Numbered from the stretch's first letter, positions 18,370 through 28,433 are shown. The stretch: DNA of 64,000 nucleotides from an uncultured Flavobacteriaceae bacterium (GCA_947504035.1 CANNGA010000004.1:186001-250000), one strand, 5' to 3'. A program made the numbers and translations. The notes: generated by a model from the sequence alone, not told the origin.

Positions 18370-20172
18370 TTAGAAGTTGTATTGATTACTTTCAATCACT
18401 TTTTTCGCAATAATATCTCTTAATTCTATAATGTTAGGCATATTTACATATTTAATGTAACGTTTTAGCCCCATAAGCATCATACGTTGTTCATCTCCAG
18501 ATGAAAATGAGATGATAGAGTGTTTTCCTGCGGTTTCTATAACGTCTATAGCATGGAATAAATTTAGTTTGGCCATGGCAATTTGTTCTTTTACATGCGC
18601 TTCGCCTTGTTTTTTAGCCATTTTTTCGGCACGTAATATAGCAGACTCTGCTAAGTAAATTTGAATTAAAATATCTGAGGCCGCCAACATTAATTGCTGT
18701 TGCTGTTCAATTTTCTCTCCATATTTTTGAAGGGTAGCACCAGCAACCATTAAAAACAATTTTTTAAGATTTTTGATGATGCTTTTTTCTTCAGAAAATA
18801 ATTCGGAATAATTTGGTACTTCAAATGAAGGAATACCCATAAGCTCGTCTTTTACAGCCATAGCGGGTTCTAGAACATTTACATGGCCTTTCATGGCTTT
18901 TTTTATCAGCATACCGATACTTAGCATTCTGTTAATTTCATTTGTCCCTTCGTAAATTCTGGCAATACGAGCGTCACGCCATGCCGATTCTATAGGGGTT
19001 TCTTCAGAAAAGCCCATACCTCCAAAAATTTGAATGCCTTCATCGGTACATTTTTGGACAAATTCAGATACGGCGACTTTAAGAATAGAGCATTCTATAG
19101 CAAATTCTTCTACGCCTTTAAGCTCGGCTTCTTGATGGGTGTCTTTACCATTCGTTTTACGTAATTCTATACGTGTTTCAATATCTTTAGCGGCACGGTA
19201 TGTCGCTGTTTCACCTACCCAACAATTGGTGGCCATTTCAGCTATTTTTTGACGAATAGCTCCAAAACTAGAAATTGGAGTTTTAAATTGAATGCGCTCG
19301 TTTGCGTATTTCACCGATTCTGTGATGGTACGACGTTGGGCGTCTAAACAGGCTGCGGCTAATTTAATACGACCAACATTAAGGGCATTCATCGCTATTT
19401 TAAAGCCGTTACCACGAGTGGATAGCATGTTTTCTACAGGAACGACTGTATCATTAAAAAAGACTTGACGTGTAGAAGAGGCGCGAATACCGAGTTTGTG
19501 TTCTTCTTCACCTAAGGTAATACCATTAGGTGTTTCAGGAGCATATTCTACAATAAACCCTGTAATATTTTTATCGTCTTCGATACGTGCAAATACAATC
19601 ATCACATTACAAAAGCCAGCGTTAGAAATCCACATTTTCTGACCTGTAATTTTATAAGATTTGCCATCGCTAGACAGTACTGCTTTTGTGCGACCAGAGT
19701 TGGCGTCACTACCCGCAGTAGGTTCTGTTAAACAATAAGCGCCAAACCATTCGCCAGACGCCAATTTAGGGACATATTTTTGTTTTTGAGCTTCATTACC
19801 GTAGAGTGTAATTGGCATTGTACCAATACCCGTATGCGCTCCAAAAGCGGTACTAAAAGACCCCGTAGCGCCAGAAATATAATCACAAACCAAACAAGTG
19901 TCTACAAAGCCCATACCCATACCGCCATAAGCATCTGGTACAGCTACACTTAAAAAACCAAGTTCTCCAGCTTGACGCATACACGATTCTGTAAGCGCGT
20001 AATCTTTCTTTTCGAATTGGGCTTTTTTGGCCCAGATTTCACGATCTACGAATTCGGTCACAGCCTCCTTCATCATCAATTGGTCTTCGTTAAAATCTTC
20101 TGGTGTAAAAATGTCTTCGCAGCTGGTTTCTCTAACTAAAAACTGGCCGCCTCTTATGATGTCTTGTTCCAT
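18370..20172 (-). CDS. Acyl-CoA dehydrogenase
   Basis: An FAD enzyme of 600 residues for the first step of beta-oxidation. The first family signature AYCLTEPTAGSDA is at 145-157. The second lies in GGMGFSEETPIESAWRDARI, with the catalytic Glu408 in IYEGTNEI. About 180 residues follow the normal core, an extension like that of very-long-chain acyl-CoA dehydrogenases and common in Bacteroidota. It is the last gene of the operon MarR regulator, FadB-like, thiolase, dehydrogenase; 109 bases separate it from the thiolase gene. Chain-length preference cannot be read from the sequence. Confidence 0.95.
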   Translation of the reverse strand: MEQDIIRGGQFLVRETSCEDIFTPEDFNEDQLMMKEAVTEFVDREIWAKKAQFEKKDYALTESCMRQAGELGFLSVAVPDAYGGMGMGFVDTCLVCDYISGATGSFSTAFGAHTGIGTMPITLYGNEAQKQKYVPKLASGEWFGAYCLTEPTAGSDANSGRTKAVLSSDGKSYKITGQKMWISNAGFCNVMIVFARIEDDKNITGFIVEYAPETPNGITLGEEEHKLGIRASSTRQVFFNDTVVPVENMLSTRGNGFKIAMNALNVGRIKLAAACLDAQRRTITESVKYANERIQFKTPISSFGAIRQKIAEMATNCWVGETATYRAAKDIETRIELRKTNGKDTHQEAELKGVEEFAIECSILKVAVSEFVQKCTDEGIQIFGGMGFSEETPIESAWRDARIARIYEGTNEINRMLSIGMLIKKAMKGHVNVLEPAMAVKDELMGIPSFEVPNYSELFSEEKSIIKNLKKLFLMVAGATLQKYGEKIEQQQQLMLAASDILIQIYLAESAILRAEKMAKKQGEAHVKEQIAMAKLNLFHAIDVIETAGKHSIISFSSGDEQRMMLMGLKRYIKYVNMPNIIELRDIIAKKVIESNQYNF

Positions 20173-20281
20173 ATGTATCCCATGGCATTCCTAAAAATGA
20201 CGTGTTATTTGGGTGTTTTTTTAATTAAACTTAGTTTTATTTATGAGTTGGTATTATTATGTTACTGTGGCTACATAGCGG

Positions 20282-21472
20282 TTATTTTAAAAATTCAAAA
20301 ATACCACAAGCACCTTGTCCAGTCCCTACGCACATGGTTACGGCGCCGTATTTGCCTTGCATATCGCGTTTGCGCATTTCATCAAATAATTGCACCGATA
20401 ATTTTGCACCTGTACAGCCCAAAGGATGCCCTAAAGCGATGGCACCACCGTTAACATTTATGAGGTCTGCATTAAGGTCTAATTCTCTAATTACAGCTAA
20501 AGATTGAGAGGCAAAGGCTTCATTAAGTTCTATAAGGTCTAAATCACTTTGTTTAAGCCCCGCCTGTTTTAATGCTTTAGGAATGGCTTTTACAGGGCCA
20601 ATGCCCATAATACGAGGTTCTACACCTGCTGCGGCATAGTTTACCAATCGGGCAATAGGCTCTAGGTTTAATTCTTTTACCATGGCTTCACTCATTACCA
20701 TAACAAATGCAGCACCATCACTCATCTGTGAGGAATTCCCAGCGGTAACACTACCACCTTGAGCAAATACAGGACGTAACTTGGCTAAGGCATTAATGTT
20801 TGTTCCTTTTCTAGGGCCTTCATCTTTGGTAACGGTATAGCTTTTAGTGGCTTTTTTACCATTAGCATCAATATATGTTTGTTCTACTTCTATGGGGACG
20901 ATTTGATCTTGAAATCTGTTTTCAGCCTGAGCCTTTAATGCTTTGAGGTGTGAATTATAGGCAAATTCATCTTGATCTTCTCGAGAGACTTTAAATTCGT
21001 TGGCAACAGCTTCTGCGGTGTTTCCCATGCCCCAGTAGTATTCTTCATGTCCCGATTTTGCCAAATCGTAATTAAGATCGGTTTTATAGCCTGTCATAGG
21101 CACAGCGCTCATACTTTCTGCGCCACCTGCAATAATACAATCGGCCATACCTGCTTGTATTTTAGCGGTAGCAATGCCAATGGTTTCAATACCAGAGGAA
21201 CAAAAACGATTTACGGTAACGCCCGGTACATCTACGGTGTTTAATCCCATTAGTGAGATAAGTCGGGCCATATTAAGACCTTGAGATCCTTCAGGCATGG
21301 CATTACCAACAATAACGTCATCAATACGTGTTTTGTCTAGTTGCGGTAACTCGGCCATCATATATTTAATGGTTTCGGCAGCGAGTTCATCGGTACGTTT
21401 AAATCTAAATACACCACGAGGCGCTTTGCCTATGGCGGTTCTGTATGCTTTTACTATATATGCTTGTTTCAT
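20282..21472 (-). CDS. Acetyl-CoA C-acyltransferase (thiolase)
   Basis: A 396-residue degradative thiolase that cleaves 3-ketoacyl-CoA in the last step of beta-oxidation. The acylated cysteine is Cys91 in NRFCSSGIE, His349 lies in [10 protein letters not shown], and the second catalytic Cys381 in [10 protein letters not shown]. The length is normal for FadA-type enzymes. It lies between the multifunctional hydratase/dehydrogenase gene and the acyl-CoA dehydrogenase gene, all on one strand, so the three form one pathway unit. Confidence 0.95.
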   Translation of the reverse strand: MKQAYIVKAYRTAIGKAPRGVFRFKRTDELAAETIKYMMAELPQLDKTRIDDVIVGNAMPEGSQGLNMARLISLMGLNTVDVPGVTVNRFCSSGIETIGIATAKIQAGMADCIIAGGAESMSAVPMTGYKTDLNYDLAKSGHEEYYWGMGNTAEAVANEFKVSREDQDEFAYNSHLKALKAQAENRFQDQIVPIEVEQTYIDANGKKATKSYTVTKDEGPRKGTNINALAKLRPVFAQGGSVTAGNSSQMSDGAAFVMVMSEAMVKELNLEPIARLVNYAAAGVEPRIMGIGPVKAIPKALKQAGLKQSDLDLIELNEAFASQSLAVIRELDLNADLINVNGGAIALGHPLGCTGAKLSVQLFDEMRKRDMQGKYGAVTMCVGTGQGACGIFEFLK

Positions 21473-21569
21473 TTTTTTAGGCTTTTAGAGCTATTAGCTT
21501 AGGGCTTCTAGCATCACACAATTGTTTTAGAATGCCAATAGCAAGGTGCTACAGGCGTTTCGCTTAGGC

Positions 21570-23975
21570 TTAATTTCTAAGCGGTTTTCCTGTTTTGAGC
21601 ATGTGTTGTATACGTTCTAAGGTTTTACGTTCGGTACACAGGCTTAAAAAGGCTTCGCGTTCAAGGTCTAGTAAGTACTGTTCGGTAACTAGTGTGGGTT
21701 CTGATAAATCACCACCTGCCATTACATAGGCCAGTTTATTAGCTATTTTTTGATCATGAGCACTGATGTAGTTACTCGCTTCCATAGCGTCTGTACCGAC
21801 TAAAAACATCCCTAAGGCTTGTTTTCCTAATACTTTTACATCTTTGCGTTTTGGTGGTTGTGTGTAGCCGGCATCTGCAAGCAGTTTGGCATGGGCTTTT
21901 GCTGTCGCAATTTGGCGATCTTTGTTTACAACAACGACATCTTTGCCTTTTTGAAGCACTCCTAAATCAAAGGCTTCATAAGCTGAGGTAGAAACTTTGG
22001 CCATACCCACGGTTAAAAAGTACTCTTGCAATACATTTAATTCTACATCTCCTTTCCTAAATGTATCTGATGCACGAAGTGCCATTTCTTTAGAACCAGC
22101 GCCACCAGGAATTACACCAACACCAAATTCTACAAGTCCCATATAAGTTTCTGCTGCAGCGACAACTTTATCGGCATGCATGGAAAGCTCGCAAGCACCA
22201 CCTAAAGCCATGCCATGCGGTGCTGCTACGGTTGGAATAGAGGAATAGCGCATGCGCATCATGGTATCTTGAAAATACTTTATGGCCGCATTTAATTCGT
22301 CGTATTCTTGTTCTACAGCCATCATAAAAATCATGCCTATATTTGCCCCTACAGAGAAATTAGGGCCTTGATTGCCTATAACGAGTCCATCAAAATCTTT
22401 TTGAGCAATGTCTATGGCTTTATTTAAGCCCGATAGCACATCACCTCCTATGGTATTCATTTTAGATTGAAATTCACAGTTTAATATGCCATCTCCCAAA
22501 TCTTCAACCACTACGCCAGAGTTTTTAAACACTTCGTTTGACGTTCTTATATTATCGAGAATAATGAAGGCTTCTTGACCTGGTATTTTGGTTTGGGTCT
22601 TTGTAGGGCTATCGTAATAGTAAGTAGCACCGTTAGTGACTGTATAGAATGTTTTGCTTCCAGAAGCTAGCATGTCTTCTACCCAAGGTGCAGGCGTTAG
22701 GCCTTCTGCTTTTATAAATGCAATCCCTTCTGCAACACCTACGGCATCCCATATTTGAAAAGGGCCGTGTTCCCATCCAAATCCTGCTTTCATGGCATCA
22801 TCTATTTTGTAGATGTCATCGGAGATTTCTGGAATTCTATAACTTACATAGGCAAATAATTGTGCAAAGGTTTTACGGTAAAATTCACCTGCTTTGTCTT
22901 TACCTGATACTAAAACTTTAAAGCGGTCAACAACTTTATCTATAGATTTGGTAAGTTCTAAGGTCGCAAACTTTGCTTTTTTAGCACTGCGATAGCTTAG
23001 GGTGTCTAAGTCTAAGGTTAAAATTTCTTTTTTACCATCGGTAACTTGTTTTTTATAAAAACCTTGGCCTGTTTTACTTCCAAGCCATTTTTCAGTGACC
23101 ATGGTGTTGATAAAGTCGGGTAATTTAAAGAGTTCCAGACGCTCATCGTTTTTGCAGTGTTCTGCAATACCATTGGCTACATGTACAAGTGTATCTAAGC
23201 CTACAACGTCTACGGTTCTAAATGTCGCAGACTTTGGTCTGCCTATCACTGGGCCTGTAAGTTTATCAACCTCTTCTACGGTTAAATTCATAGCCTTAAC
23301 GGTATGAAATAAACTCATAATGCTAAATATACCCACACGATTGCCAATAAAAGCAGGGGTGTCTTTAGCCCTAACAGTTGTTTTACCCAAATACTGTTCA
23401 CCATAGCTGTTTAAAAATTCTAAGACGGCAGGATCTGTTTTAGGGCCAGGAATGATTTCGAATAATTTTAAATACCGTGGGGGATTAAAAAAGTGTGTCC
23501 CACAGAAATGCTTTTGAAAGTCTTCACTTCTGCCTTCACTCATAAATTTTATAGGGATACCAGAGGTGTTAGAAGTAATTAATGTACCTGGTGTTCTGTG
23601 TTTTTCCAGGTTTTCAAACACCTTTTGTTTGATGTCTAAACGCTCTACAACTACCTCTATAATCCAATCGACATTTGCGACTTTAGCAATGTCGTCTTCT
23701 AAATTACCTGTCGTGATTCGCGTTGCAAATTTTTGATGGTAAATAGGCGATGGTTTGGATTTTAGAGCAGCTTTTAAAGCATCGTTAACTAATCGATTTC
23801 TAACGCTTTTGTCTTTTAAAGATAAACCTTTGGCTTCTTCAGCTGGGCTGAGTGCATTAGGTACAATGTCTAGAAGTAAAACTTCTATGCCAATATTTGC
23901 AAAATGGCAAGCGATACCGCTGCCCATGATACCAGAACCTACAACAGCGACTTTTTTAATGATTCGTTTCCCCAT
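21570..23975 (-). CDS. 3-hydroxyacyl-CoA dehydrogenase / enoyl-CoA hydratase (FadB-like)
   Basis: A bifunctional beta-oxidation enzyme of 801 residues. The domain order is reversed from E. coli FadB. The NAD-binding dehydrogenase comes first, with GSGIMGSG at 13-20 and TSNTSGIPI further on, followed by a C-terminal dehydrogenase domain to about 420. The enoyl-CoA hydratase (crotonase) domain follows at about 500-700, with NQGPNFSVGANIGM, ALGGACELSMHAD and the catalytic Glu in GLVEFGVGVIPGGAGS. This order is usual for Bacteroidota and actinobacterial homologues. It starts 12 bases after the MarR gene and is certainly co-transcribed with it. Confidence 0.95.
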   Translation of the reverse strand: MGKRIIKKVAVVGSGIMGSGIACHFANIGIEVLLLDIVPNALSPAEEAKGLSLKDKSVRNRLVNDALKAALKSKPSPIYHQKFATRITTGNLEDDIAKVANVDWIIEVVVERLDIKQKVFENLEKHRTPGTLITSNTSGIPIKFMSEGRSEDFQKHFCGTHFFNPPRYLKLFEIIPGPKTDPAVLEFLNSYGEQYLGKTTVRAKDTPAFIGNRVGIFSIMSLFHTVKAMNLTVEEVDKLTGPVIGRPKSATFRTVDVVGLDTLVHVANGIAEHCKNDERLELFKLPDFINTMVTEKWLGSKTGQGFYKKQVTDGKKEILTLDLDTLSYRSAKKAKFATLELTKSIDKVVDRFKVLVSGKDKAGEFYRKTFAQLFAYVSYRIPEISDDIYKIDDAMKAGFGWEHGPFQIWDAVGVAEGIAFIKAEGLTPAPWVEDMLASGSKTFYTVTNGATYYYDSPTKTQTKIPGQEAFIILDNIRTSNEVFKNSGVVVEDLGDGILNCEFQSKMNTIGGDVLSGLNKAIDIAQKDFDGLVIGNQGPNFSVGANIGMIFMMAVEQEYDELNAAIKYFQDTMMRMRYSSIPTVAAPHGMALGGACELSMHADKVVAAAETYMGLVEFGVGVIPGGAGSKEMALRASDTFRKGDVELNVLQEYFLTVGMAKVSTSAYEAFDLGVLQKGKDVVVVNKDRQIATAKAHAKLLADAGYTQPPKRKDVKVLGKQALGMFLVGTDAMEASNYISAHDQKIANKLAYVMAGGDLSEPTLVTEQYLLDLEREAFLSLCTERKTLERIQHMLKTGKPLRN

Positions 23976-23987
23976 ATTTTATGAAAT

Positions 23988-24434
23988 CTAAGGTGTTTTA
24001 GTGTTATATATTTTTTTGTTACATACCATTTCATTGATTGTTTCTGCAACTTCATAGAAATGATTTAATTTCTCTTGAGATATATGTTTTCGAATGGCGT
24101 CGTTAAACTTTAAAACTTTATCTTTTGATAAATCTCTCTTAATTTTACCCAGAGCTGTAAGGTGTATTAAAACTCCTCTGCCGTCTTCTGGGTTTGGTCG
24201 TCTTTCAATAAGACCACGTTCTTGCATTGTTTTTACAATGCGCGATAAACTCGTTGCTTCCATGCCCATTTTAGGCCCTAAAGCTGTAGACGGCGTGCCA
24301 TCATCAGGATCGATACTTAACAACGTAAAGCCTATAGCCATAGTGATATCAAACTTAGCGGCCTCTTCATTATACATTTTATTTACGGTAAGCCAAGTGG
24401 TTCTTAGCACGTAATCTATGGTTTTGTCTTTCAT
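23988..24434 (-). CDS. MarR-family transcriptional regulator of the beta-oxidation operon
   Basis: A winged-helix regulator of 148 residues. The helix-turn-helix and wing region reads LGPKMGMEATSLSRIVKTMQ and continues ERGLIERRPNPEDGRG, the standard MarR recognition helix and wing. It is the first gene of the fad operon, 12 bases before the FadB-like gene. MarR regulators at this position typically respond to an acyl-CoA and repress their own operon; that role is inferred here. A perfect 12-bp palindrome lies 40 bases upstream, over the predicted -33 region, which supports autoregulation. Confidence 0.92.
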   Translation of the reverse strand: MKDKTIDYVLRTTWLTVNKMYNEEAAKFDITMAIGFTLLSIDPDDGTPSTALGPKMGMEATSLSRIVKTMQERGLIERRPNPEDGRGVLIHLTALGKIKRDLSKDKVLKFNDAIRKHISQEKLNHFYEVAETINEMVCNKKIYNTKTP

Positions 24435-24453
24435 CCTCGAGAGTTAGGTTTCT

Positions 24454-24485
24454 CAAATATAATGAAAATATACTATGCATGCATA
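24454..24485 (-). promoter_or_regulatory. marR/fad operon promoter with palindromic operator
   Basis: A full Bacteroidota -7 element TATATTTG (minus strand, 24461 to 24454) lies 20 bases before the MarR start codon. In place of a clear -33 box, 12 bases upstream of it, is the perfect palindrome TATGCATGCATA (24474-24485). A repressor bound there would block the promoter. Confidence 0.6.
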
Positions 24486-24636
24486 ATAAATAGTCGTAAA
24501 TTAATACGATATATTACAGTGTTGACAACTAAAATAGGGTAGGTATATACCTTATTTTAAGGACTGCTAGTAATACGTCTTTGTATTAGTTGTAAGCTTA
24601 CATTGGGATTTATCAAATTTGGTGTTATATGGTATT

Positions 24637-26418
24637 TTAGTTTATGGTTACGGGTCTGTATATTTTTTCAATTAAATGGGCGTACATTGTTTTAACAACG
24701 GCTCTTTTTACTTTCATGGTAGGCGTAAGATGCCCGCCGTCTATAGACCAAACGTCTGGTGTTATTTCAAAACGTTTAATTTGCTCCCATTTTCCAAATT
24801 TAGCATTACAGCGGTCAATTTCTTGTTGGAGGCGTTCTTGTACAATTTTAGAGGCGGCCATTGCTGGTAAATTATCGTCTACATCATGCTTTTTAAGTTT
24901 GATCCAGTCGCGTACAAATTCAATATTAATTTGTATTAAAGCAGCAGGCATTTTTTCCCCTTCACCTATCACCATAATTTGTTCTATAAATCGTGATTGC
25001 TTCAAGTCATTTTCTAAAAGCGCGGGGATGATGTATTTGCCACCAGAAGTTTTAAACATTTCTTTTTTACGTCCTGTTATTTTTAAGAAGCCGTCTGGAT
25101 CTATTTCACCTTTATCGCCTGTATGAAAATAATTTCCTGTCATTACACTGGCAGTTTTAGCGGGATCTTTGTAATAGCCTAGCATGACATTAGGCCCCTT
25201 ACATAAAATTTCACCGTCTTCTGCTATTTTAACTTCAACACCATCAATTACACGCCCTACACTACCTATTTTCCAACCACCGTTGCGTTTATCACTAGCA
25301 GAAATACCAGGGGAGGTTTCTGTAAGTCCATAACATTCCATAACAGGCATATTTGCTGCGCCGAAAATACGCCCCAATCTAGGTTGTAAAGCAGCACTAC
25401 CAGAAGCCATAAATATAATTTGACCACCTAAAGCGTCTTGCCATTTGCTAAAAATGAGTTTTCTCGCAATACTAAGTTTAAAATTATAGAGGGCGCCATT
25501 TGCATTATAGGGTTGAAATTGATCTCCTAAGTCTACTGCCCAAAAGAATAGTTTCTTTTTGATACCTGTAAGCTCACTGCCTTTGGCCATGATTTTATCG
25601 TATACTTTTTCAATGAGCCTAGGGACTACAGTCATAGTATGGGGTTTAATTTCTTTGGCATTGTCACCAATTTTATCGATGGCTTCTGCAAAGTAAATTT
25701 CGGTACCTAAATATTGATAAAGATAGGTGAACACACGTTCAAAAATATGACATATAGGCAAGAAGCTTAATGCTCTTGAGTGTTCAGGTAAGGGACAACG
25801 TTTTTGTGCTGAAATAACATTAGATACAATATTGTGGTGTGATAACATCACACCTTTAGGTTTTCCTGTGGTTCCAGAGGTGTATATTATCGTAGCCAAC
25901 TCATCGGATTTTACATCTGCTTTTCTAGCGTCGACCTCTTCTTGGTTACTGGTGTCTTTCCCTAATTCTAAAAGTTCAGAATAGTGTTTAGAACCGCTAA
26001 TATGATCGAAGGTATAGACTTCTTTAAGACCTGTTTTAGATTTTACTTTGTTTATTTTTTCCAGCACATCAGAGCAGGATACAAAGCAGTATGTAGATTC
26101 ACTGTGGTTCAATACATATTCGTAATCATCGGCACTAATTGTAGGATAGATGGGGATGTTTTGTGCACCAACCTGTAAAATACCAATGTCTACAATATTC
26201 CATTCTGTTCTATTTGTAGAAGCAATAATAGCAATTTTATCGTTTTTTTGAACACCTAAGCGCAACAAAGCTCTACTTATCGCATTGGCTTTATCGATAT
26301 ACTCTTGTGTAGAGGTTTTTATCCAATTGTTGTTAGACTTGGTAACCAGAGCAGCTTCTAAGGGGTGGTGCTTTAGTTGGTAATACGGAAAATCAAAAAG
26401 TCTTGTAATTGCTTTCAT
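24637..26418 (-). CDS. Long-chain acyl-CoA synthetase (AMP-forming)
   Basis: A 593-residue member of the adenylate-forming family that activates fatty acids to acyl-CoA, feeding the beta-oxidation genes nearby. Motifs: P-loop IIYTSGTTGKPKGVMLSHHN, the GLTETSPG motif, and the hinge region YFHTGDKGEIDPDG followed by GRKKEMFKTSGGKYI. Length and motif form match the long-chain FadD15/AAE15-like group. It is separated from the MarR gene by about 200 bases and has its own promoter, so it is co-regulated rather than in the same operon. Confidence 0.94.
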   Translation of the reverse strand: MKAITRLFDFPYYQLKHHPLEAALVTKSNNNWIKTSTQEYIDKANAISRALLRLGVQKNDKIAIIASTNRTEWNIVDIGILQVGAQNIPIYPTISADDYEYVLNHSESTYCFVSCSDVLEKINKVKSKTGLKEVYTFDHISGSKHYSELLELGKDTSNQEEVDARKADVKSDELATIIYTSGTTGKPKGVMLSHHNIVSNVISAQKRCPLPEHSRALSFLPICHIFERVFTYLYQYLGTEIYFAEAIDKIGDNAKEIKPHTMTVVPRLIEKVYDKIMAKGSELTGIKKKLFFWAVDLGDQFQPYNANGALYNFKLSIARKLIFSKWQDALGGQIIFMASGSAALQPRLGRIFGAANMPVMECYGLTETSPGISASDKRNGGWKIGSVGRVIDGVEVKIAEDGEILCKGPNVMLGYYKDPAKTASVMTGNYFHTGDKGEIDPDGFLKITGRKKEMFKTSGGKYIIPALLENDLKQSRFIEQIMVIGEGEKMPAALIQINIEFVRDWIKLKKHDVDDNLPAMAASKIVQERLQQEIDRCNAKFGKWEQIKRFEITPDVWSIDGGHLTPTMKVKRAVVKTMYAHLIEKIYRPVTIN

Positions 26419-26442
26419 ATAATGGTACGGGGTGTATTATCG

Positions 26443-26472
26443 CAAATTATAAAAATTAACGAGATTTACAAA
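26443..26472 (-). promoter_or_regulatory. Predicted promoter of the acyl-CoA synthetase gene
   Basis: On the minus strand, TTTG (26472-26469) is followed after exactly 19 bases by TAATTTG (26449-26443), one base short of the Bacteroidota consensus TAnnTTTG, 24 bases before the start codon. Confidence 0.5.
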
Positions 26473-26786
26473 TTAATACTTTTATAGCAATTTAATACTT
26501 TTGAGATGTAATTTTTAAAATATTAATAACTATTTAACGAATAATTAGTGATTTTTGAAATGTACGGGGGTTCTAAAGAATGCTAAACTTATGTTTTTCA
26601 AGCTAAAGGAGTTGTTTTTTAGTAAAACTAAGATGATGTGAACTGCATTGGGATTGTATTTTATATGATGGAGATCAAACAGGATGTATACGAAAATAAA
26701 TACAAGCAAAATAGTTATATTTGGTATGCGACCAATTTGAAATACATAACTGTAATCGTGTAGCACTTCTTTAATAAGGCAGTGTG

Positions 26787-26948
26787 TAGTATTAAGTTTG
26801 AAATTAGTTCTCCCATCACATCCAGTTCTTCGTCTTTCAAGGAAGGAACTTCTGTTAAGGCTTCTAATGTTTCAATAGTTTCAACAACGAAATCTTCGTC
26901 GTTGGCTTCTATAAAATTTGTTAAGTGTTTAATTACTGGTAACTTCAT
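26787..26948 (-). pseudogene. DUF6952 protein, C-terminally disrupted
   Basis: From ATG at 26948 the first 50 or so residues (MKLPVIKHLTNFIEANDEDF, later EVPSLKDEELDVMGELISN) match my memory of the DUF6952 family, small proteins encoded beside thioredoxin in Bacteroidota. After ELISN the frame continues only with an unrelated hydrophobic tail to 26715. A different frame instead reads HCLIKEVLHDYS, like the expected next part of the family. The gene therefore seems frameshifted near 26790 and its end decayed. It overlaps the end of the thioredoxin remnant by about 20 bases, the normal arrangement for this pair. Confidence 0.6.
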
Positions 26949-27240
26949 TAACGAGATCTTTTAAAACATCAAACTTATTGGTTTGAACTTGGTTAATAAA
27001 TTCGCCATTTTTAAAAGTAGCAAAGGTTGGTAAATTATCTACTGTAGCTAATTTTCTAGATTCAGGAAATTTTTCGGCATCGGCTATAACAAAGGTGATG
27101 TCTTCAAGTTCTGAAGCTAATTTTTTAACCTTAGGCTTCATGATGCGACAATTACCACACCAAGTTGCGAGTATTGAACAACTACAGTTTTATGTTCTGC
27201 GATAAGGTTTTGAAGCTTAATATTAGTAGAACATCTTGTT
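26929..27240 (-). pseudogene. Thioredoxin, frameshifted
   Basis: The intact frame is only 70 codons from ATG 27141 (MKPKVKKLASELEDITF), starting just after the active site. Reading upstream in that frame gives ATWCGNCRI, the thioredoxin redox motif, so the true start is further up. The preceding sequence continues in another frame, IKLQNLIAEHKTVVVQY, joining at about 27170. One base has been lost there, and no in-frame start codon is seen for the N-terminal part before a stop near 27243. So the catalytic N-terminus is no longer made as one piece. A sequencing error at 27170 would repair most of the protein, but not the missing start. Confidence 0.7.
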
Positions 27241-27308
27241 TGTTACAGTTAATTCAACGCAACCATTTTATTACAATTGCATCTTATTAGAAACGAAATA
27301 CATTAATT

Positions 27309-27761
27309 ATGATAAAAAATGTTTTAATTGTTTTATTATCAATATTTACTTTAAGCTGTAATACTGATGATGATTCGGAAATTGTAAGTGTTGAATCTAC
27401 TTTAATAGCTAAAGGGGAACTTTCTGGAAATGGCTCAGAGGGAATTAGTCGCCAAAATTTGATAATATCAAACGAAACAACTTGGAATAGTTTAATAACT
27501 CAGATGAATTTAGTGAATACTATATCTGATAGTTTTTTGGAAACAGATATTGACTTTTCTAAATATAAAATTATTGCCGTATTTGGTGAAATAAAAGGAA
27601 ATGGAGGCCATAGTTTGGAGTTAGATATTATAAATAATTTAGATAATATAATCGTTAAAATAACAGATATAGCCCCTGAAGGAAATGCAACTACAGTGGT
27701 TACTCAACCTTTTCATATTGTAAAAATTACAAATTCTGATTTATCGATAGTATTTGAATAA
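27309..27761 (+). CDS. PrcB-like lipoprotein
   Basis: A small lipoprotein of 150 residues. The signal peptide MIKNVLIVLLSIFTLSCNTD ends in a lipobox with Cys17. The body fits the PrcB C-terminal domain pattern: ETTWNSLITQMN, then YKIIAVFGEIKGNGGHSLEL, then VVTQPFHIVKI near the end. Members are linked to protease complexes in spirochaetes, but in Bacteroidota the role is unknown. It is divergent from the decayed thioredoxin gene and stands alone. Confidence 0.75.
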   Translation: MIKNVLIVLLSIFTLSCNTDDDSEIVSVESTLIAKGELSGNGSEGISRQNLIISNETTWNSLITQMNLVNTISDSFLETDIDFSKYKIIAVFGEIKGNGGHSLELDIINNLDNIIVKITDIAPEGNATTVVTQPFHIVKITNSDLSIVFE

Positions 27762-28114
27762 AAACGTGCTACACAAGTATACAAAAACGTAGGGCGATCT
27801 AAGTTTAATCGAAGATAAACTGTCATTATTAATGAAGTCGCTAGATATAAAAAGCATACCCTATACGAACCGTATTTTATGAATAAAGCGTATGGTCCCA
27901 GCGTTTATAGGGTAATAGTTGCCAAAGCATAGGCTTTGTTCCTCTAATCCAGATTATGCCTTGTAACACCGTCAAGAGGGTTTCAAATACCATAAACACT
28001 ACTATTTTATTAATTTCAGCGTAGTTATCATTACGTTTAAATTAAAAGATATAACGTAGCGCCAGTGTTTACAGGAGTAGAAAAACTATAATAGATGTTG
28101 TAATGAATTTGGGC
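27762..28114. other. Gene-free stretch
   Basis: About 350 bases between the PrcB-like gene and the convergent small gene at 28115. No ORF, RNA gene or strong terminator hairpin stands out. Confidence 0.4.
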
Positions 28115-28429
28115 TTAAGTGACAGTCTCAATAGCCTCCCATAATTGCTCAACAATAGCATTCCAAAGTTTCTCTATAGTAACCGATAAAAGGCCTTTTA
28201 GTGTATTCACAAAGTTGAGAGCCATAGCTTCTAGACCATCTAAAAAAAACGTTTTTAAATCGTCGTCTATATCTCCGTTTAAAATACCTTTTTTAATGAT
28301 TTGTGTTTGCTTTGCAATGGCTTCAATTTGTCTTTCACTAAATCCGTGCACGGTTGCGATGTCTTTTTCGAGTATGTTAGAAGCCACGTCTTTTATAGTA
28401 GCCATAATTTGTAGTACCTGTGCATCCAT
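28115..28429 (-). CDS. Small helical hypothetical protein downstream of the eCIS
   Basis: A 104-residue protein with no signal peptide and no recognised motif. It is mostly amphipathic helix (MDAQVLQIMATIKDVASNIL; later NFVNTLKGLLSVTIEKLWNA). Its start is 4 bases after the lipoprotein gene's stop, so both are made from one message. The C-terminal half could lie on or enter a membrane. A helper of the lipoprotein or of the neighbouring injection system is possible. Confidence 0.7.
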   Translation of the reverse strand: MDAQVLQIMATIKDVASNILEKDIATVHGFSERQIEAIAKQTQIIKKGILNGDIDDDLKTFFLDGLEAMALNFVNTLKGLLSVTIEKLWNAIVEQLWEAIETVT

Positions 28430-28433
28430 ACGA

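Noticed and set aside
24644-25126. 160-codon plus-strand frame
   Set aside because: Lies fully antisense to the acyl-CoA synthetase gene and has no protein-like pattern.
26545-26766. 73-codon hydrophobic frame on the minus strand
   Set aside because: It starts in the decayed end of the DUF6952 gene and has random composition; not a gene.
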